Of a stretch of 64,000 nt of DNA, positions 1 through 18,800 are shown piece after piece (position 1 is the first letter of the stretch; every line of letters starts with the position of its first letter). The stretch comes from Baylisascaris procyonis. Taxonomy: Eukaryota; Nematoda; Chromadorea; Rhabditida; Ascarididae. The DNA lies in contig JAZARR010000174.1 in assembly GCA_037389465.1 (NCBI GenBank), positions 1,922,001 to 1,986,000 on the forward strand. The letters are read 5' to 3'. Both the position numbers and the translations under genes were made by a program. The notes under the pieces were generated by a model. The model did no database searches and was not told the DNA's origin. It saw only the letters and a list, made by a program, of their open reading frames with translations.

Positions 1-555
1 TAAATGATAATCCCATAAAAGGTTTCAGCTATTTTTTTCATTTAATAATATTTGTGTCTTTCTGAAATTTTAATTAAGCTAGAAGTGAGGGAGGAATTCT
101 GTCTCCTTACCTCCCCTTCCACTCTCCTTCTTATTATACCAGTGGGGAAAGCGATTGGTTGGGTTTTCGTAATTTTTCTTCTGGGAAAGAGATAAGCATC
201 TCCCAGAAATGTCTTGCTTCCAAAGCGTTTCGACACATTTATTTACAAAGTGTATTTTGTGTTATCTGTTTTCGTCCATAGTATATACAGCTTCTTTCAA
301 GCTCTATTATGCTGGGATCAGTGAGGAACAATGGGTGGAAGAAGCAGTTTTGTTTTTCAAGATGAGAGGGGTCTATTTGGTTCCCTTTCTTTCGGTTATA
401 ATTGAGACAACATTTAACACTATTGAAAAAGATTTCGCAGTTGCGAGCACCAATAAAAGAGAAAGGTGTCCTCCAAGTTTACGATTGTGGTACTTCATAG
501 TTCTGATAAAATGGAAATGATACTCAGTTATAGTGAATGGAATGGAGTATTACAG
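1..555. other. Left-edge non-coding DNA, intron of the BATH-43/SPOP-like gene
   Basis: I see no supported exon here. The first recognisable MATH-domain exon opens at 556 directly after a TTACAG acceptor in coding phase 0, so this stretch is best read as the intron upstream of it. The exon carrying the initiator Met and the short N-terminal arm that precedes the MATH domain in SPOP is not found and is probably outside the window. Small open frames in both directions match nothing I know. Confidence 0.6.
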
Positions 556-6499
<5,944 letters not shown>

Positions 6500-6657
6500 T
6501 CTGTTTTAGTAGCTTTTTAATCACTCTTGTAGTTTTTTGACATGACGCTGTGAATTGTAGTGGTGGACCAATAAGAAGGGTTAGTTAAGGGTGGGAGGAG
6601 AACTTCGAATTCGTTCGCGTCGTTTCATAGATTTTTTTATTCAGTTTTGTTTCGTTA

Positions 6658-7124
6658 CTGCCGAATTTTGTTCATCTATGCGAGGCCTCAGTTTTATTGA
6701 CTCATTCCTCGTTTTTGGAAAGTGTTGCGGGGATTTCATTACTCCTCATAACGCATGCAGTGAGGTTTTTCTATACCACCAAGGAAAAGGCAGAAGCGGT
6801 TTTTAAAGAAATCATAATTCCATCAATTGCCCTCTTTGAACATCTTGGTATCAGCCAACTTTATGTGAGTGAATTTCGTTTTATGAATTTTTACATGCAT
6901 TTTCACCGTTTTTACGAATGGGGAGGGGTGGATTTCAAATTGGGATTGAATGGATCATGGTAGGTACAATTATTAGCTGATATTTTATTGTGGAATGCGG
7001 TCTATTTCAGAAAGCCTTTTCCACCCCACTTCGTTGTGACTTGTGTAAATTGCGGTTTATTCGGCTTTTTGTACAATTCTCGAAGAATGTTCTATGCGCA
7101 TTGTTGAAGAGACATTTGTATTGA
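6658..7124 (+). CDS. Possible two-exon gene tail behind the MATH-BTB gene, unrecognised
   Basis: A frame open from about 6658 reads into a charged and hydrophobic stretch containing KEKAEAVFKEIIIPSIALFE and ends after QLY at a GTGAGTG donor (6865). An acceptor TCTATTTCAG at 7001-7010 in the matching phase 0 continues with KAFSTPLRCDLCKL... to a TGA at 7122-7124. The implied intron is about 145 bp. A frame overlapping it (ATG at 6678) encodes a different 42-residue peptide. I recognise no family. The distance to the upstream stop would suit a nematode operon partner, but no spliced-leader evidence can be seen. It may be chance. Confidence 0.18.
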
Positions 7125-10100
7125 TAAAATGTATGAGGGTATCAGTATGTGTTTCACCGAAAATGTTTTTTTTGACGCTTATACGCAGTCTCACGTGATG
7201 GGAGCGTATATCGGTCTCAGATACATACAACATCTGAGATCAAAAGTATTGGCCAAAATGTTTAGCAGTGGTGGTTTGGTTTGCTTCAGTAATTGATTAC
7301 TTTTTGAATATCTTGTTTAAAAAAAAGAGGAGTTAAATATGAGCGGACGAATAGTCTCTCTTCTAGAAGGAAGAGGGGAACGAGCGGGGTACGTATGTTA
7401 GTTTTGGTGGGAAAGGGATGTGAAATGCGCTATGCTTAGATATTCTGTTGTGGGCGCTCAAGTGAAGCGCTTCTTATCAGCCCCTTTCGATTATTTCCTC
7501 TGCGTTAGTTTAAAGGAGGGAGGGGAACGGGTGGGAAGATGGAAAAGGGAAGGTGATAAAAAAGATTGATGTCTTCTTAAGAAATTTGGGTTTTATAACT
7601 TACTAGCATGCATTTATAATTTCATCAAGGAAAATTCATTATTGTAGATGCATAAAGGAGTGACATTCGGGTGGCTACTAGCGAGGTTGTTATTGCCAAT
7701 TTCTTTAGCATAAAATGATGCAAAATCCATTTTTCCCATAAGCATATAGCAGCTAATCCCGAAAGTGATTAGAGTTTTTGAATTCTTGCATCGTTTAATG
7801 TAGTGCAACTAAAGTTACCAATGCCCATTGTTTCTGTGGAAAAGGCAAGTATTGGCGATTCACCGCAGTCACCCCACCCCGTTTATTTGCGTCATTGCCC
7901 GTCGTTTTTTTCGCGGTATAAAAGCATCTCTCGTCTTTTATGGATTACTTATGTCGACTGCGCAAAGAGAAAGGTGGCATTTAGCTGTTTATATAGGCTA
8001 CCCTGATAAAGAGGGATCTGTTCTGATGTTTTATATTGATACCGTCATATATTCTTCTCTCTTCGCTTCTCACATAATGTTGACCGTGTGTGCGTAAATT
8101 GAAGACTCTCGGTGTCGCCTTATTTCTTCACCAATTATGTTTATATCGTTTTCTGGTATTCTCAGTGTTGTATGTAGCAATGTGCGCATTTTTATCGTCA
8201 GTTAAGATGCGCTTATTGTATATGCAAATTTTTTATTCGCGTTAAACATTTGCGAAGCAGAGAAGTGCCCATTATTGCGTTCTTTAATATGTTTTATATT
8301 TGTCTGTTGTTTTTTTTTTTTTTGGCATTGATAATGGGTTGTGAGAATCGAGCGTGAATAGGTCAAAGATGGAAAGTATTTCCTAGGGACCGGGTACGAG
8401 AAAGGATTTGAAATCGGAAACGTTGAAATGCTGCTGAAGTGGGTAGTAGTAATGTAAAAGGTTAACTTCCCGTGTTGTCATGAAAAGCAATGGGTTAATA
8501 GTGACAACAGAGGTGGCCAGCAATAATGATTCGATTTACTCTGTCAACATGCTCATCAGCGTTATATTTTGACATACATTTGAAGGAAATATTTTATAGA
8601 AAAATTCGCATTCCATTTCTATGGTACACTGAATATTGAGAGGCCTAATATGAACCTATGATTTGAGGAGTATTCCTGCTCAACTATGTCCTTGCAAGTT
8701 ACTGAAGTTTTTTAAGAGATGAGTTGGGAGGGGGGGGGGGGTGTGTGAAATATACATAAACAGAGATTGGAATAATCACCAAATAATAGCACTTTGAAAA
8801 TAGATGATTCCCTCAAGATTCATGTGGTGTTATTTCCGATTTAAGGACGTGTATGATGAAGTTACTTGTGAGTTTTACGTGTCAAATACAATACTGAATG
8901 AAACAGTACCGAATATTGCATTGTTTTCGACAATTTCTTTAATTATGCTGATGATCGGGTCACATTTTATGTTCTTTTAGATGTTGATATGATTGAATTT
9001 AAAGCGTCGTGTGGCAATAGGGTTGGGTGGATGATTGTTGCCACTTTCCCATTTTCTGATGGCAAGATAGCATTGGATTGTTGCCACTCCCTTGGAAATT
9101 TATATATTACAGGTGAAGAATCACTTAGCCGCAAGGAGGATTGCGAAGTCTCTCGTCACTTTGCACTATCTATCATATTTTGGAGTTACATCAAATCTTT
9201 TGAGATATTTGCGGCTGTATCTGTCATAATCAACTGCCTTTCTTCCTTATTTATTGGGTAACGTCGATGCACATGGTGATGGCTGTTTCAAGACTAGGTC
9301 ATCTCCCTGAATTTCCATGCATCTTTCATAGAAATAGTTGGTTTCCATAAAAACGGGCCATTGATTGAAATGAGTTGAGATGGGCAACGATCGGGCGATG
9401 GTGAACGAATAAAGTCAACTAGTGCGGCTTCATTTGTTTTAACCAGTTGCGCAGTTGAAATGAAAGGCGAGAGGAAGAGTTCTCTGCCTAATGTTATGAC
9501 GCTGGAAGCATTGTTCCCGCCAGAACTTAGATGATAGTGTTGAAGTTTGTGAAGTTCGCAAAAGTTGACGTTAGCCTTCGTCTTCCTCACCGTGTCTTCC
9601 CGAGCACAACCCACTCGTGAGGATGTTTCGTCTAAGTTTTCAGCTTCGATACAAATCCTTATGTCAACACAATAATAGGTGTATGCTCATCGCTCTTCAG
9701 CCAGGAAGTACGGCGTTTCATGCTCATCAACTACGTGCTGTTCTAAAGTATTATTCCATTGAAGTTGTACTTCACACTTCTTCGTCTCACTTTAATTGAC
9801 GTTGCATGTACAAATCATAATCAAAGATTGTTTGTAAGTCACCATGAAGTGAGTTTATTATGCAAGTGATAGTGCGGCATCGATCTTAATGAACCATTGC
9901 GTTGTGTTACATATCGTAATAGAGGTTAGGATAGCTGTTGACAGTTGCAAGAAAGATTGCTGCTTGGAGGCACGAGAGGAATCGATCACCCATTGCTCCT
10001 TTTCGCTTCCTGCTGACACGAAAGGCGAGAAATGGTAATTCTCGTATTAATTTCCTATAGGTGGAATACCTACATAATATTCCTACAGATGTTCGGCGCC

Positions 10101-11441
10101 ACCTGGTTGTTCTTTTAGCATTTTCGCTGCTTTTTTGCGTGTCGTTGCTACCTTTGGGCTCGGTGCTGTTTCAGCTGATCGCTTCTATGTGACCCGCTTC
10201 GGTGTATAACGAATGTAAACTTCTCAAGGGGCTCTTTGTTCTCACTTTCTGCTGAAGAAAAGAAAAAAGACAATGATGAATTGAGGGAAAAATTTTTATA
10301 TAACTTCTTCTCATAGAAATATTTCCATGTTCTTTAGTAAGACACCTTGAATTTTTCTCTCTCTCCCCCCCCCCCTCTCTTCGTTTATTTACTAAGAGTG
10401 GGTTATCACTAGGAATTTTCAAAAATGAACTCATTTTCACAGCTATTCCTTCATTCACATACCTATGCACTCCATTTTTACTCTTTATAGTGATATAATG
10501 TTATGAATTGTTGATCTCATAAGTAGGAAGAACAAAGAAGTGATTTGTAGTTTAACCTTTCAGTCACAAAATTACGCTTATATCAATCAATAAAATCTGA
10601 GAAATCTCCCATTATAAGTGACACAATGCCCATTACTTCATCAGATTGGATTACTCCCTTAAAAATTGATGCCCACTATCCGATGCTTATTGAATCAACG
10701 AAATTATTTGTTGTCACTAATTTTAAACTTTTGAAAATTTACAAAAATTAACGAATTATATTTGGATCAATAATGATAAAGAATCGACTATGAAAAAAGA
10801 GTAGAAATAAGCAGTTGGGGAAGTGTTTCTGAAAGGATGACACGATATATGTTTTTTACATCTCGGGTTCAAGTATATAAACGCTCACAAAAGCAATGAA
10901 ATGTAACATTACTTTTTCTTCGAAACCGATCAATTATCGGCTTGAAATGATCGCCGAATAACGATAAAAATAAATCGACAAAGGAGGCGATTGTGAAGTT
11001 AACTTATTCATACGGTGGCGTTTTGTACGACACCAAATGTGGAGAATAGCTGTCAGCACCATTTCCAGTGTTTTATGGGTATATAATAAGACAGGATCTT
11101 GTAGGCAATGTGCCCGCAAACATAGAAATTAATCGGCCAAACACCGTTGTACGCAAATGACGAAGTCAAATAACCGAAAGAAACCTACTTAAAAACATAG
11201 TGATGCAACTATAAACCGGTGCTTTCGTCAAGGTGCTCTTGCAATATCCGAAATCGAGATTCGAGAACTACTTCTAGGGCAAGGATTCCAGAGGTAATAT
11301 TGATAATAAGATTAAATTTAATGGGCAAAGGACGAATGATATACTGTACAAGTACACTATTGCAGTTGCACAAAAGATGCATAATGAATCAAGCAGAATG
11401 AAACGTGTGCAGATCATTTCATTTAGTCCCAGGCGCCGGTT

Positions 11442-11761
11442 CAAAATGTGCTTTATCTTGGCAATAGCATTTAGCCATTAATAAAATATCGCTAACTGGA
11501 ATTAAAATAAAGTTGGTCAGTTCTTTCCGATGGAAGTGTACTAACTAGAATTAAATTGATTTAATAAAGAAATATTTTCAGGTGGTACTTAAAATTGTGA
11601 TCATTTTTCGTTTCAACGGGGTTCATTGCGCAATATTTCATGTTGAATTAACCCTATGCAATTTTTTGATGCGCAATAGAAAACAGTGGAGATATTAAAA
11701 CGTTGGGTGATGCTTGAGGATGCTAATATTTCCAATGAAATCCAAATCGAAAACGACGCAA
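11442..11761 (+). repeat. Dispersed repeat A, copy 1
   Basis: About 320 bp that recurs in reverse orientation at 30625-30900, with long shared words such as TTAATAAAGAAATA, TTTCAGGTGGTACTT and GGGTGATGCTTGAGGATGCT. A more diverged copy may lie near 17700-17850. Copies differ by small indels. No terminal inverted repeats or target-site duplications are obvious, so the element class (MITE or other non-autonomous element) is open. Confidence 0.75.
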
Positions 11762-11988
11762 ACAATTATGTTGAAATCATTGGGCAACCACTCATTAATG
11801 TACGCCCACCTGCGTTTTCCCTACCTTTCTCGTTCAATTTCTCCTTCCCCTCCCTCCAGGCTCAATGCTGCTACAATGATTATCGATCGGTCGTATACTA
11901 TTAGCACCCCTTGTGTTCGTTCCATCCGTCTTTTTTAGTTAGTCCCTTTACTCACGATCAATTTGTGCACTCCTCACAGCCAATCACA

Positions 11989-12000
11989 TTTGGCGCCAAA
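11989..12000. promoter_or_regulatory. E2F-like palindrome upstream of the H3-like gene
   Basis: The perfect 12-bp palindrome TTTGGCGCCAAA lies about 50 bp upstream of the TATA box of the H3-like gene, next to a CCAAT (11980-11984). TTTSGCGC is the E2F/DP consensus, and E2F sites are expected in S-phase histone promoters. Binding is inferred. Confidence 0.6.
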
Positions 12001-12049
12001 ATTTTGCTGGCATGAGGGCTGCAAAGTGGGCGGGTCACATTCTTGCAGC

Positions 12050-12507
<458 letters not shown>

Positions 12508-12551
12508 ACGACGAGCATTGCGCTGCGGATTTTTAAACTTCTAAACCTAAC

Positions 12552-12567
12552 GGCCCTCTTTAGGGCC
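12552..12567 (+). promoter_or_regulatory. Histone mRNA 3' stem-loop (H3-like gene)
   Basis: GGCCCTCTTTAGGGCC, a 6-bp stem with a 4-nt CTTT loop, flanked by AAC and ACAAAC, 45 bp past the stop codon. This is the binding site for stem-loop binding protein and directs 3' processing without a poly(A) tail. Confidence 0.93.
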
Positions 12568-14257
12568 ACAAACAAGTAAACCAATTACACTAACCGTTCA
12601 TATTGAATAAAATGAAGGCGAAATCTTTTGAAGGTGCGTATATGCAGGCTCAGTCGTGGGTTTGAAGCCAGAGCGCCTATGGGCCTCCGTGGTACGTGAA
12701 CTCCCCAAAGTGTCACAAACATAGAGTCCAGGTCGTCCGAACTTTTTCTTGGTTTTCATTATGCTGAGAAAATCAGTTTAAAAGAAAATTTTTGGTTGCA
12801 CTCAGTATATTTCCCAACAATGGGTGTCTTTCGAAGTATAGGAGGAGTGAGAGCCTGCCAACACTGGTTTATATGGCGGCACTTCTTATGTTCTAAAGCC
12901 GCGAATGAGAGTGGTGAGAACATCAGTCTCCTCAATCGTGAACTTGTAGGTGTTCCAGTGTCTCCACGTTTTGGTGATGGGTATGTGAATCGTTCGCAAA
13001 GGGATGTATGTTCAATATGAGCGCTAGAAGGAAAACGGGGAAAAGCGACGGTGTGCCCGATATGTGTGCCCAACGGGGTTATGTTTATATTAATCTTGCA
13101 ATATTGGTACCCTCGAAAAGACCAATCTCCTAGTATTCAAGATGTGGTTTAAACCGTTAAACAAGAGCGCTTGTCAAACCGTTGATCTGAAAAAGATATG
13201 TTGCTTCGAAAAGGGAAGTAGGAAAGAGTGACGAGAGGGTTATGAGCCGGGTGCCCGAGTATTTACAAAGAATTGATCTGCCGGTGATTTCCTTGATGGG
13301 CTTAAATTCGAGAACTGATTTTGTAGAAGAAAGTCTAGAGGACGGATTTCAGTTCTGTTCAACTCGATATCAATACTTCACCGCATTGCAACGCTTTTGT
13401 GCCGCACTCAACCACTGCTATAACGCGTTTGCTCATACGTTATTATGTCGACTGTGTTGCCGAAAAATATGTGTTCATTGGTGCTTTTAATTGCTTTCAT
13501 GCGATTTTATACACTTGTTAATAAACATTCATTCGTCATGTTTGCGGATATTTGAGACTTCTCACCCTTCTTGTAGACTGGTGTGCATGAGGTGCCGTGA
13601 GATTTGCTGGGATTGATGGCTGGGGAAACGAGGTCTAATTTTAGAGCGATACGTGATTCTCAGGTGTTACTTAAAGCAAGTATCACAGCTTTCATGAACG
13701 CAGCTTCGCGATCGTATTCGAAGCAGCCCTGATACTTGCTTCGAAGCACCTACCAGCCAAAACGCGTTTGCGGCGATCGGTGGTGATCAGTAATTTACCC
13801 GACATAACTTAACTTGTGAGAGGAGGCAGAGAAATTTCGAGAATGGTGAGTAAACGTCCAAGTGTGGGTACAAAAATTATGCGTCGCCGCCAATGACAGG
13901 CTTTGACTGTCACATGTGCCACTACCCAAGTTGCTTGGCTCTTCATCACCAGCTCCACTCAAGAAACATCGCTTAAGGCAAATAAGCCATGCTATTGGGC
14001 GTCTCCTGAAGCAAAATTGCAGAGTAAAACAAAACACACATTAGGTCGACCTGCACATGTCCCTTCCTTACTATGTAAAAGCATTACACCATGCGCTACG
14101 CTGCAGTGAAAAAGGCGAAGCTGAATACGAGCTCACCCGACCACCCAATCTCAACCGCACAAAGTCACATCAATCCAAAAGGACGCTTAAGCAACAATAA
14201 AGTGTACGAAATGCATTGCACGCTGCACATCTGGTGACGCTTGGTTTATTTGTTTGT
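12568..14257. other. Histone-cluster spacer without a recognised gene
   Basis: I see no gene or further histone relic here. One pair of inverted 11-mers, AAGCAAGTATC at 13674-13684 and GATACTTGCTT at 13731-13741, could form a hairpin with a ~46-nt loop. Open frames such as 12796-13020 or 13242-13490 match nothing I know. Confidence 0.5.
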
Positions 14258-14272
14258 GCCCTAAAGAGGGCC
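14258..14272 (-). promoter_or_regulatory. Degraded histone 3' stem-loop (H2B pseudogene)
   Basis: On the minus strand the hairpin reads GGCCCTCTTTAGGGC followed by A. One base of the usual 16-nt element is missing, so the outermost G-C pair is lost. It sits 44 bp beyond the relic stop codon, at the normal distance, and decays together with the coding frame. Confidence 0.8.
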
Positions 14273-14316
14273 GCTGCGTTTAGATCAACGAGAGTGACCA
14301 GCCTAAGCAGATGGAA

Positions 14317-14681
14317 TCACTTCGAACTGGTATATTTGGTGGCGGCCTTGGTCCCCTCGGATACCGCATGCTTGGCGAGCTCTCCTGGAAGGATGAGACG
14401 AACCGCAGTTTGGATTTCATGGGAAGAAATTGTTGCACGTTTATTGTGCCGCGCTAGACGACTTGCTTCAGCGGCATGCGCTCGAAGATGTCATTCACGA
14501 ACGAGTTCATGATTGACGTCGCCGTCGAGGATATGCCGATGTCAGGATGCACTTGCTTGAGCACACGATAGACATACCTCGAATACGATTCTTTCCTGCG
14601 GAGACGTTTCTTCTTGTCACCACACATTATGGCCGACTTCACAGGTTCCCTCACTCCTTTCGCTGACACCTTCTGCGGCAT
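14317..14681 (-). pseudogene. Histone H2B pseudogene (one-base frameshift)
   Basis: Starts MPQKVSAKG and keeps the H2B fold core ([29 protein letters not shown]). After FER the working gene at 22 kb has GAGCGTATCGCC, while this copy has GAGCGCATGCC. That is a one-base deletion near 14474-14476, after which the frame runs into MPLKQVV and a TAG; the truncated product would have about 75 residues. Beyond the deletion the other frame is intact to the normal C-terminus (...[16 protein letters not shown], stop at 14317-14319). The tail and helix 2 carry extra changes (SSKAMS to SSTATS, and a divergent basic tail). The TATA box and E2F-like site survive, the 3' hairpin has lost one base, and the gene is divergent from H4. 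Confidence 0.92.
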
Positions 14682-15313
<632 letters not shown>

Positions 15314-15348
15314 ACGTCGTGATGGTCGCGCCAATTCTTAAACCCAAC

Positions 15349-15364
15349 GGCCCTCATTAGGGCC
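15349..15364 (+). promoter_or_regulatory. Histone mRNA 3' stem-loop with variant CATT loop (H4)
   Basis: GGCCCTCATTAGGGCC. The stem is as in the other histone genes, but the loop is CATT instead of CTTT. Only the inverted H4 duplicate (32804-32819) shares this loop. Confidence 0.9.
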
Positions 15365-15751
15365 ACAAACTATTAAGCCAAGTTTGCCGTCTTGATACTC
15401 GTCGTGTTTTAATATGAAAATAAAGTGACGATGTTAATTGCGTAGAGATCTCCGAAGCGATGTGCGCCAACATGGCGGAGGCGTTGAATGCTTTCTGTGG
15501 TTGGTTCATGGCGGGTTGGGTATAACTGAAACGTGAGAAACAGCACTATTATTATTGGTCACATCACAGAGGGGATTAGCAGGGGAGGAGGTAAGGGAAG
15601 GGGGGAGTGAGAACGCAGCTTCCCTTCAACCTTTGCATTTTTTTGACCTAAGTGTCGCTGTTCCTCATGATCTCCGACATTTGCTTTCGTTAACCACTTT
15701 TTTAGGTTTTTAAACGCATGCGATGTTTGCGTTGCATATGTCTTATCGTTT

Positions 15752-15754
<3 letters not shown>

Positions 15755-15810
<56 letters not shown>
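15755..15810. repeat. (TA)n microsatellite
   Basis: About 28 uninterrupted TA units just outside the right end of the H4 inverted-duplication copy. Confidence 0.97.
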
Positions 15811-15811
<1 letters not shown>

Positions 15812-18800
15812 CGTGGGAAATCCATTCATAACCGCTAAAAAGTATGTAAAAAGTATATAAATTACATGAACAATTATTCTAAAACCTCAGTTGTAAATCA
15901 CCATCAACGATGCGCCGATCCAACAAATCCCAGAATGTGATTTATTGGATGTTTTTTTTGTGGACTATTTTATGCATCACATAAAGAAATGTTTTACTAA
16001 TGCATTCTGATTTATGATGAAAAGTGAGGAATAAGTTAATTCTTTTCGAAAAAGAAATTTGTCCAAGGTAAAGGATTTTTTTAAATCGGATACTCTTCTT
16101 TTTCAGTGTTTTATTTTAGCCGTTTGTTTGACACCATAATTGAGAAATTGTTAAGTACTGTTGACTGACAAAAAAAAAAAAATTCTGAACTATATGCGGA
16201 ATAAAATAAAAATTCCCTGAAGAATAAAAATCCAATTGTTTTCTCCGTGAAAAAAAGCATCGGTTTATTTGATTTCTAAAATTTTCAACCCTTTTCAATG
16301 AGAGAGAAATCGTCGTTTTCCTCATGAAAAATTATAGAACAGCAATAAAAACAGAAAAATAAAATAATAACAGTTTATTATCTTGTTTGGAAACAGTTTA
16401 ATTGTAGTAAGGATATTCATAACAAATTTTAATAAGTGAAACGCTATTCCTCGAAGCTTGCTTTATATATTTTAAATTAAACATTCACATTGCATCTGCT
16501 TGAGTGATTTCTACTTGTTGTTGGAAACTTACTTGTAAAATAACGCTATAACGACGTCACGCCTATGCACCTATAATTGTATCTATCTGTCTCTCCATTT
16601 GGTAACTTCAACTCGGCAGTTAATAAAGCTAGATTTACAAAATTTTATGCTCATAATACACACTGTAGCTAGACTTTTAACGCCACTTCTTATGTTGATA
16701 TAGAAGAACAAATCTTTTGCAGAAGGTTTGTGTAAATATGTGAGCTATTTAATAAAGAGCAGTGGTATTTTTATCATTTGGTGGTAATTTATGAAGCCAT
16801 TTGGTGAGTTTAGAGGAACACAAAAACGCCTATTCCTTGGCGCATTCTTGAAGCTTTTAATTATATGCGATTATTATGTTTCTAGCCGGCAATATTTTTG
16901 TGAGAATCGTTGAAGAAAATTAGATGACAAACATCAAAGATCACCGATGAAGAAACGAACAAAGAATATTTGAAAGATTAAAAAAATGAACATAATAGAG
17001 TGTTATCATCGATGATATTGATTGTGATAAGAATTTATTGGAAGAAAGAGCGATTATTAAATGTTTTCACTTGTGATAATTTCAGATGTCAAAAAAAAAA
17101 AAAAATATCCGAATTCCAACTGATTTGCTTGAACGATAGAAAACGATAAAATATGTTGCTATTCAATGCAAGCCAATCTTTTGCGCTGCATTTACTCAGT
17201 AATAAATTGCTTATCGCTTCAAGTTTTTTCTCGATGTGACATATAATGATGCTCTCATATTAAATTCTAAGAAAAATTTGAGTTAGAAGTGCAAAAGAAA
17301 AAAAAAAAGAAATGCAAAAGAGGACAAAAATATTTGATTTTTAAGTTGATGCATTAGTGAAAACATAGTAAAAAGGCTCCACGTAGGGTTATCGTATTGA
17401 AAATTAATGACTCTCAGTCTTTAAGAATTGTTACGTATAGATGCATCGAAATGATCAAAGAGGGATGCACTCTCGAAAAGAGTTTCGTTAATCATCCCAA
17501 AAATATTTAACAATTGAAGTATATGGAAATTTTCAACGTGAAATGGGTTTCACTTTCAATTTCAGTGATCCCATAACAATGCCAGATCAGGAGGCTCTAT
17601 TAGCAATATACATAGCTCTCATATGTTAAATTCAGACCACCTAATTCACAAATAAAATTTTTGCAAAATATTATCGCTAATAAAGTTGTGTATATTGATA
17701 CTAAAACATCTTCATCAATTGTTTCCCGAAAAAAAAAGTGAGCTAATTGAAATTAAATTAGTTCCATAAAAGAAACATTTATTTCATATGGTATGCCAGA
17801 AATATTGGCCATTTTTCATTTCAATGAAATTCACTATGTAATAATCACAGTTGAATTTATTGATGGATTCTCATATAATTCATTCGGATCGTATAGAGCA
17901 TAAATGAGAGTGAAAAGCGACTCAATAGGCTCATATAATGCTTAACTAAGCATCGAGGCATAAGAATATGATGACATTGTGCTAACAAAAAAACAAACAA
18001 AAGGTGACGCATTTTTGGTGAAATTCAAAAACTGCAAACAACTGTTCAGAAATGCTATGCCCTCCTACCGGTTCTCTTTAACCCCCTCCCCCTCCCTTTC
18101 CCATACGTTCGGTACTTTCACCATTATTGACCAGTTGGGTACTATCATCCCTTCGTTCCATTTTCATGAGTTCTTTTTTTCGTATGGCCTGAGCGTTCTT
18201 TTTGTCACAATCGATTTATTTGCTCTTTGCAACGATCATCAAGCGACGCCGAAATTTGGCGCCAAGTTATGGCGGGATGCACCGAATAGCGTGCAAATGA
18301 GTGCTGACTGACATCATCAATGCCAATACCGAAACGTGCTTAAAGGATTTGAATATCTGTGGAAAGTGGAAAAAAGAGCGGAAATTGAGTGGAAACTGTG
18401 GAATTGAGTGGAAAAGAGAAGAGCACGATGATCTGCCAATAGTGTTTCTTTTGCATCTAAAGTTACATCAAAAAACCTTAAATTCTGGAATCAACGTGAC
18501 CTGACAACATTACTTGAAGCTTGCAGGTTGTGGTGAAAAAAGGCGAAAACTTGGGTGGTCGTATTTCGTACTCATCGAAATATAAAGCTTAAGCATGTTC
18601 AACGCATTAAACAATGAAACGTACCAGTCAATTAGTATGAAGTGTTAAGCCGTCGAATTGAGAGGACAACGAATTAAACAAAAGTTTATTTTTCTTGCAT
18701 TGTAATTAAAAGGAATCAATTAGGTTCCAACAAAAATGGAGTCTTGTTGGAGCAAATTGATCAATTAAACGATTCAGTTATGTCATTTGGTTTCGAAAAA

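Larger units (their letters stand above)
6500..11988. other. 5.5-kb intergenic region, mostly non-coding
   Basis: This separates the MATH-BTB stop codon from the first histone promoter. It is AT-rich with G- or C-homopolymer runs (around 8731-8742 and 10366-10375). It holds the weak exon pair described at 6658-7124 and a copy of dispersed repeat A at 11442-11761. Open frames at 7803-8097, 8989-9261 and 9294-9614 show no motif I recognise and no consistent splice chain. I see no tRNA. Confidence 0.5.
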
